64,000 bases of DNA from an uncultured Bacteroides sp. (lineage in GTDB: Bacteria > Bacteroidota > Bacteroidia > Bacteroidales > Bacteroidaceae): assembly GCA_949294185.1 (NCBI GenBank), contig CASFGA010000007.1:1-64000 (forward strand), in the 5' to 3' direction. The notes under the pieces were generated by a model that was not told the DNA's origin, made no database searches, and saw nothing but the letters and a program-made list of their open reading frames with translations. Of the stretch, positions 59,625 through 64,000 are shown piece after piece (within the stretch, counting starts at the first letter, position 1; every line of letters begins with the position of its first letter). The position numbers and the translations under genes are program-made.

Positions 59625-61814
59625 ATGTCAAATTTAAGATTCAAAGTTGTAGAAGAAGCATTTCACAAGAAACCCGTCGATGTTCCACATCTTCAGGAGC
59701 GCCCGAGTGAATATTTCGCCAAATATGTATTCAACCGGGAGAAGATGTTCAAATACCTGCCGAGCAAAGTCTACGCAAAAATGATAGATGTGATAGACAA
59801 CGGTGCCGCACTCGACCGCAGCATCGCCGACGAAGTGGCTGCCGGCATGAAGAAATGGGCCGTCGAAATGGGAGTCACCCACTACACCCACTGGTTTCAG
59901 CCGCTCACGGAAGGAACGGCTGAAAAGCATGACGCTTTCGTAGAACACGACGGAAAAGGCGGCATGCTGGAAGAGTTTTCGGGCAAGCTCCTTGTGCAAC
60001 AGGAATCTGACGGTTCGTCTTTCCCCAACGGCGGCATCCGCAATACATTCGAGGCACGCGGCTACAGCGCATGGGACCCCTCCTCTCCCGTCTTCATCGT
60101 AGACGACACACTGTGCATCCCCACCATCTTCATCGCCTATACAGGAGAGTCGCTCGACTATAAGGCGCCGCTGCTGAAAGCGCTTCAGGCCGTAACGAGA
60201 GCCGCGCTTGATGTCATGCATTATTTCGACCCCTCGGTCAAGAAGATTGTCTCCTATTTAGGATGGGAACAAGAATACTTTCTGGTAGACGAAGGCCTGT
60301 ATGCGGCACGCCCCGACCTGCTGCTCACAGGACGCACCTTGATGGGGCATGAGGCTTCCAAAAACCAGCAGCTGGAAGACCACTATTTCGGTGCTATCCC
60401 CAGCCGCGTGGCGGCCTTCATGAAAGACCTCGAGATACAGGCACTGGAGCTGGGCATTCCCGTAAAGACCCGCCACAATGAAGTGGCCCCGAACCAGTTT
60501 GAACTGGCTCCCATCTACGAAGAATGCAATCTGGCTGTCGACCACAACATGCTCATCATGTCGCTGATGCGCAAGATTGCGCGCAACCACGGCTTCCGCG
60601 TATTGCTGCACGAAAAGCCCTTCAAGGGAGTAAACGGTTCGGGCAAGCACAATAACTGGTCGCTCGGCACAGATACCGGCGTGCTGCTGATGGCTCCGGG
60701 CAAGACAGCTGAAGAAAATCTCCGCTTCATAACATTTGTCGTCAATACACTGATGGCCGTATATCATCATAACGGACTGCTGAAAGCCTCTATCATGAGT
60801 GCCACCAATGCCCACCGCCTGGGAGCCCACGAAGCTCCTCCCGCCATCATCTCTTCTTTCCTCGGCACACAGCTCAGCAAGGTGCTCGACCATCTGGAGG
60901 AAAGTTCAGACGAAGACCTGATTTCTCTGGCAGGAAAGCAAGGCATGAAACTGGACATTCCGCAGATTCCGGAACTGCTGATCGACAATACAGACCGCAA
61001 CCGCACCTCTCCGTTTGCCTTTACGGGAAACCGCTTTGAATTCCGCGCACCAGGCTCGGAGGCCAATTGTGCCAGCGCCATGATCGCGCTCAATGCCGCT
61101 GTAGCCGAACAGCTCATTACCTTCAAGAAAGATATCGACACGCTGATTGAGCAAGGAGAGCCGAAAATCTCCGCCATCATCCAGGTAATCCGCCGGTATA
61201 TCAAGGAATGCAAGCCCATCCGCTTCGACGGAAACGGCTATAGCGAAGAATGGAAACAGGAAGCCGCACGCCGCGGACTGGACTGTGAAACCAGCTGTCC
61301 GGTGATATTCGACAACTATCTGAAGCCTGAAACCATCCGCATGTTTGAATCGACCGGTGTGATGAACCGCAAAGAGCTGGAAGCGCGCAACGAAGTGAAA
61401 TGGGAAATGTATACCAAGAAGATTCAGATTGAGGCACGGGTTCTGGGCGACCTGGTGATGAACCACATCGTGCCGGTAGCCATCGAATACCAAACCAAGC
61501 TGATAGACAACACCTATAAGATGAAAGCCATCTTCCCGGCTGAGGAAGCTGCCGGTCTCTCTGCCGAAAACATAGCCATCATCAAAGAGATAGCCCAGCA
61601 CACCGCCTTCATCAAAGAGCAGGTAGACGCCATGGTGGAAGCGCGCAAGGTGGCCAACCGAATTGCGGAAGTGAGGGAAAAGGCCGTGGCCTATCACGAC
61701 AACATCGCTCCCATGCTCGAGGATATCCGCTACCACATCGACAAGCTGGAACTGATCATCGATGACCAGATGTGGACTTTGCCCAAATATCGTGAACTGT
61801 TATTCATCCGATAA
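59625..61814 (+). CDS. glnN: Glutamine synthetase type III
   Basis: Makes glutamine from glutamate, ammonia and ATP. The 729-residue length is that of the GSIII family, much longer than GSI (about 470), and is the normal form in Bacteroidales. Visible blocks are THYTHWFQPLTEGTAEKHDA, YLGWEQEYFLVDEGLYAARP, TRHNEVAPNQFELAPIYEEC, and GVNGSGKHNNWSLGTDTGV with the ATP/glutamate site, then RTSPFAFTGNRFEFRAPGSE. No PII or Amt gene is adjacent. Confidence 0.97.
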   Translation: MSNLRFKVVEEAFHKKPVDVPHLQERPSEYFAKYVFNREKMFKYLPSKVYAKMIDVIDNGAALDRSIADEVAAGMKKWAVEMGVTHYTHWFQPLTEGTAEKHDAFVEHDGKGGMLEEFSGKLLVQQESDGSSFPNGGIRNTFEARGYSAWDPSSPVFIVDDTLCIPTIFIAYTGESLDYKAPLLKALQAVTRAALDVMHYFDPSVKKIVSYLGWEQEYFLVDEGLYAARPDLLLTGRTLMGHEASKNQQLEDHYFGAIPSRVAAFMKDLEIQALELGIPVKTRHNEVAPNQFELAPIYEECNLAVDHNMLIMSLMRKIARNHGFRVLLHEKPFKGVNGSGKHNNWSLGTDTGVLLMAPGKTAEENLRFITFVVNTLMAVYHHNGLLKASIMSATNAHRLGAHEAPPAIISSFLGTQLSKVLDHLEESSDEDLISLAGKQGMKLDIPQIPELLIDNTDRNRTSPFAFTGNRFEFRAPGSEANCASAMIALNAAVAEQLITFKKDIDTLIEQGEPKISAIIQVIRRYIKECKPIRFDGNGYSEEWKQEAARRGLDCETSCPVIFDNYLKPETIRMFESTGVMNRKELEARNEVKWEMYTKKIQIEARVLGDLVMNHIVPVAIEYQTKLIDNTYKMKAIFPAEEAAGLSAENIAIIKEIAQHTAFIKEQVDAMVEARKVANRIAEVREKAVAYHDNIAPMLEDIRYHIDKLELIIDDQMWTLPKYRELLFIR

Positions 61815-61849
61815 CAGCGCACTGCATCAGACTATTTACAGAAAATGAT

Positions 61850-61857
61850 TACTTTTG
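61850..61857 (+). promoter_or_regulatory. Putative -7 element of glnS
   Basis: TACTTTTG matches TAnnTTTG and lies 29 bases before the ATG at 61887. It supports that start against the earlier frame opening at 61845. Confidence 0.5.
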
Positions 61858-61886
61858 CCGGTAAAGAGCAAAAACGAAAGAACGCT

Positions 61887-63626
61887 ATGACAGAAATAAA
61901 TGTAATGGAAAGTTCGGAAAAGAAAAGCCTGAACTTCATTGAACAGATTGTAGAAAAAGACTTGAAAGAGGGTAAGAACGGAGGAAAAATACAGACCCGT
62001 TTCCCGCCTGAGCCCAACGGATACCTGCACATCGGGCATGCCAAAGCCATCTGCATGGATTTCGGAATCGCCAAGAAGTATGGGGGCGTATGCAACCTGC
62101 GCTTTGACGACACGAACCCCACCAAGGAAGACATGGAATATGTGGAAGCCATCAAGGAAGACATCCAGTGGCTAGGATTCCAGTGGGGAAACGAATATTA
62201 TGCATCCGACTATTTCCAACAACTGTGGGACTTTGCCATCCGCCTGATAAAGGAAGGTAAAGCTTACGTTGACGAACAGACATCTGAAGAAATAGCCGCA
62301 CAAAAGGGAACTCCCACCCAGCCGGGAACGGAAAGTCCCTACCGGAACCGCCCGGCAGAGGAAAGTCTGGAACTTTTCCAGAAGATGAACAGCGGGGAAA
62401 TCGAAGAGGGAAAAATGGTGTTGCGCGCCAAAATAGACATGGCAAACCCCAACATGCACTTCCGCGACCCTATCATCTACCGCGTGGTCAAGACTCCCCA
62501 CCACCGCACAGGCGACAAGTGGAAGGCTTATCCGATGTATGACTTCGCGCACGGGCAGAGCGACTACTTTGAAGGCGTGACCCACTCGCTGTGCACACTG
62601 GAGTTTGTGGTTCACCGCCCGCTTTACGACCTGTTCGTCGACTGGGTAAAGGAAGGGAAAGACCTGAACGACAACCGTCCCCGCCAGTATGAGTTCAACA
62701 AGCTGAACCTGAGTTACACGCTGATGAGCAAGCGCAACCTGCTGATATTGGTAAAAGAAGGCTTGGTAAGCGGTTGGGATGACCCCCGTATGCCGACACT
62801 CTGCGGGTTCCGCAGAAGAGGATACTCTCCTGAGTCTATCCACAAGTTCATCGACAAGATTGGCTATACCACCTACGATGCACTGAATGACTTTGCGCTG
62901 TTGGAAAGCGCGGTGCGCGAAGACCTGAACGCACGCTCTACCCGTGTATCCGCCGTGCTGAACCCCGTGAAGCTGATTCTTACCAATTATCCCGAAGGAC
63001 AGGTGGAGGAAATGGAAGCCATCAACAATCCTGAAGACCCGAACTCTCCTACCCATACCATCGAGTTCAGCCGCGAACTGTGGATAGAACGTGAAGACTT
63101 TATGGAAAATGCGCCCAAGAAATACTTCCGCATGACACCGGGACAAGAGGTTCGGCTCAAGAATGCCTACATCGTGAAATGCACCGGATGCAAGAAAGAC
63201 GAAGACGGAAACGTGACAGAGGTATATGCAGAATACGACCCGAACACAAAGAGCGGCATGCCTGAAGCCAACAGAAAGGTGAAAGGTACGCTGCACTGGG
63301 TAAGCTGCAACCACTGTCTGACAGCGGAAGTCCGTCTGTACGACCGGCTGTGGAAGGTGGAAAATCCGCGCGACACGATGGCCGCCATCCGCGAAGAGAA
63401 GAACTGCTCGCCGCTGGAAGCCATGAAGGAAATGATCAACCCCGACTCGCTGAAGGTGCTGAAGGAATGTTATGTGGAGAAATTCCTTGCCGACGCCAAG
63501 CCGCTTGACTATCTGCAGTTCCAGCGCATCGGCTACTTCACCGTGGACAAGGAATCAACGGCGGAACACCTGATATTCAACCGCACCGTATCACTCAAAG
63601 ATACGTGGAGCAAACTGAACAAATAA
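61887..63626 (+). CDS. glnS: Glutaminyl-tRNA synthetase
   Basis: Charges tRNA-Gln. The 579-residue class I enzyme has the HIGH motif in PPEPNGYLHIGHAKAIC, the KMSKS-like LMSKRNLLILV, and RFDDTNPTKEDMEYVEAIK. The C-terminal anticodon-binding beta-barrels follow (about 350-560). It is slightly longer at the N terminus than the E. coli enzyme. An ATG at 61905 is another possible start. The next gene, a TPR protein, begins 23 bases after the stop, so it may be in the same transcript. Confidence 0.96.
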   Translation: MTEINVMESSEKKSLNFIEQIVEKDLKEGKNGGKIQTRFPPEPNGYLHIGHAKAICMDFGIAKKYGGVCNLRFDDTNPTKEDMEYVEAIKEDIQWLGFQWGNEYYASDYFQQLWDFAIRLIKEGKAYVDEQTSEEIAAQKGTPTQPGTESPYRNRPAEESLELFQKMNSGEIEEGKMVLRAKIDMANPNMHFRDPIIYRVVKTPHHRTGDKWKAYPMYDFAHGQSDYFEGVTHSLCTLEFVVHRPLYDLFVDWVKEGKDLNDNRPRQYEFNKLNLSYTLMSKRNLLILVKEGLVSGWDDPRMPTLCGFRRRGYSPESIHKFIDKIGYTTYDALNDFALLESAVREDLNARSTRVSAVLNPVKLILTNYPEGQVEEMEAINNPEDPNSPTHTIEFSRELWIEREDFMENAPKKYFRMTPGQEVRLKNAYIVKCTGCKKDEDGNVTEVYAEYDPNTKSGMPEANRKVKGTLHWVSCNHCLTAEVRLYDRLWKVENPRDTMAAIREEKNCSPLEAMKEMINPDSLKVLKECYVEKFLADAKPLDYLQFQRIGYFTVDKESTAEHLIFNRTVSLKDTWSKLNK

Positions 63627-63649
63627 GACAAAAAGTTATATAAGCCGAA

Positions 63650-64000
63650 ATGAAAGACAATGTATTCTCTTCTTTCGAAAGCCCGGAGTTCAAGGCATTG
63701 CTGAAGAAATACGAAGAAATGGTCAGCCAGCACGCGTCCGCCTATTTCGACAGCGACGAGCTGACTTCAATCGCCGAATATTATGCCAACAAAGAAATGA
63801 TGGCAGAGTCGGACAAAGCCATCGAATATGCCATACGGCTTCATCCCGACGATATGGACGCGATTCTGTTTCGCTGCAGCAACCTGATAACCGAAGGCCG
63901 CTACAGCGAGGCAGAAATGCTTCTGGACGCTTTTCCGGACAAGGAAGACAGTGAAGCATTGTTTCTCCGGGCCACCCTCTTCGTAGAACAGGGAAAGACG
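63650..64000 (+). CDS. TPR protein (partial, cut by the window end)
   Basis: The open frame starts at ATG 63650 and runs to the window end (117 codons). The sequence (MKDNVFSSFESPEFKALLKK, SIAEYYANKEMMAESDKAIE, YAIRLHPDDMDAILFRCSNL) shows helix pairs of about 34 residues with the TPR pattern of small and large residues. No signal peptide is seen. It follows glnS closely on the same strand; function is unknown. Confidence 0.8.
   Translation, partial: MKDNVFSSFESPEFKALLKKYEEMVSQHASAYFDSDELTSIAEYYANKEMMAESDKAIEYAIRLHPDDMDAILFRCSNLITEGRYSEAEMLLDAFPDKEDSEALFLRATLFVEQGKT

Noticed and set aside
1..64000. CRISPR arrays, insertion sequences, prophage, rRNA or tRNA genes
   Set aside because: No spaced direct repeats, transposase, integrase or RNA-gene-like sequence was recognised by eye; a tRNA or covariance-model scan was not possible.

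Overview
The window looks like chromosomal DNA of a gut Bacteroidales, most likely Bacteroidaceae (Bacteroides/Phocaeicola type). The evidence is lineage-typical genes (UpxY-type NusG paralogue, type III glutamine synthetase, DapL, Bacteroidetes LptE, DUF3843, DUF5686, Wzi-like protein, PorT-like barrels) and many upstream regions that match the Bacteroidetes promoter pattern TTTG, about 20 bases, TAnnTTTG. No rRNA, tRNA, CRISPR array, insertion sequence or phage module was recognised. Most of the window is ordinary, densely packed chromosome. Species was not determined.

Left part (1-12800): the tail of a membrane protein, ffh, a MATE exporter, a phosphoglycerate kinase gene broken by an apparent 19-base deletion, the polyphosphate pair ppk1 and ppx, a small operon (HicB-like protein, LpxH-like phosphoesterase, glycosyltransferase), a small outer-membrane barrel, and a secreted GHL10-type glycosidase.

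Fucose region (13005-22066): two exported GH29 alpha-L-fucosidases flank a divergently read AraC regulator. The second is followed on the same strand by a mutarotase of the rhamnose/fucose type, an aldo-keto reductase, a lactonase-like amidohydrolase, a FucP-type permease and a zinc alcohol dehydrogenase. This resembles a non-phosphorylating (oxidative) L-fucose route instead of FucI/FucK/FucA. A fuconate dehydratase is not present here. This is the most promising metabolic system in the window.

Middle (22211-34513): a four-gene group of poorly known small proteins (VOC, DUF169, GNAT, helical repeat); an opposite-strand group (DUF418, DUF1593, MGMT-like); the envelope operon of a sigma-54-type activator, lptE, a TPR-like gene and secG; then DUF5686 and DUF3843 genes.

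Surface polysaccharide part (34659-39407): a Wzi-like barrel, a lipoprotein, gmd, fcl and a UpxY antiterminator lie in one tight unit. The window therefore holds genes for both fucose scavenging and GDP-fucose synthesis.

Right part (39448-64000): paaK with a double-ACT protein, gtrA/aspS, ybaK/uvrA, a DEDDh exonuclease, a 620-base gap with a G-rich hairpin/quadruplex motif, an operon of LysM-receptor-like protein, barrel, xth, dgkA and PAP2 phosphatase, TIGR02757, a divergent MaoC/acyl-CoA ligase pair, a protein with twelve 14-16-residue repeats, a Crp-type regulator, YitT, dapL, glnN, glnS and the start of a TPR gene.
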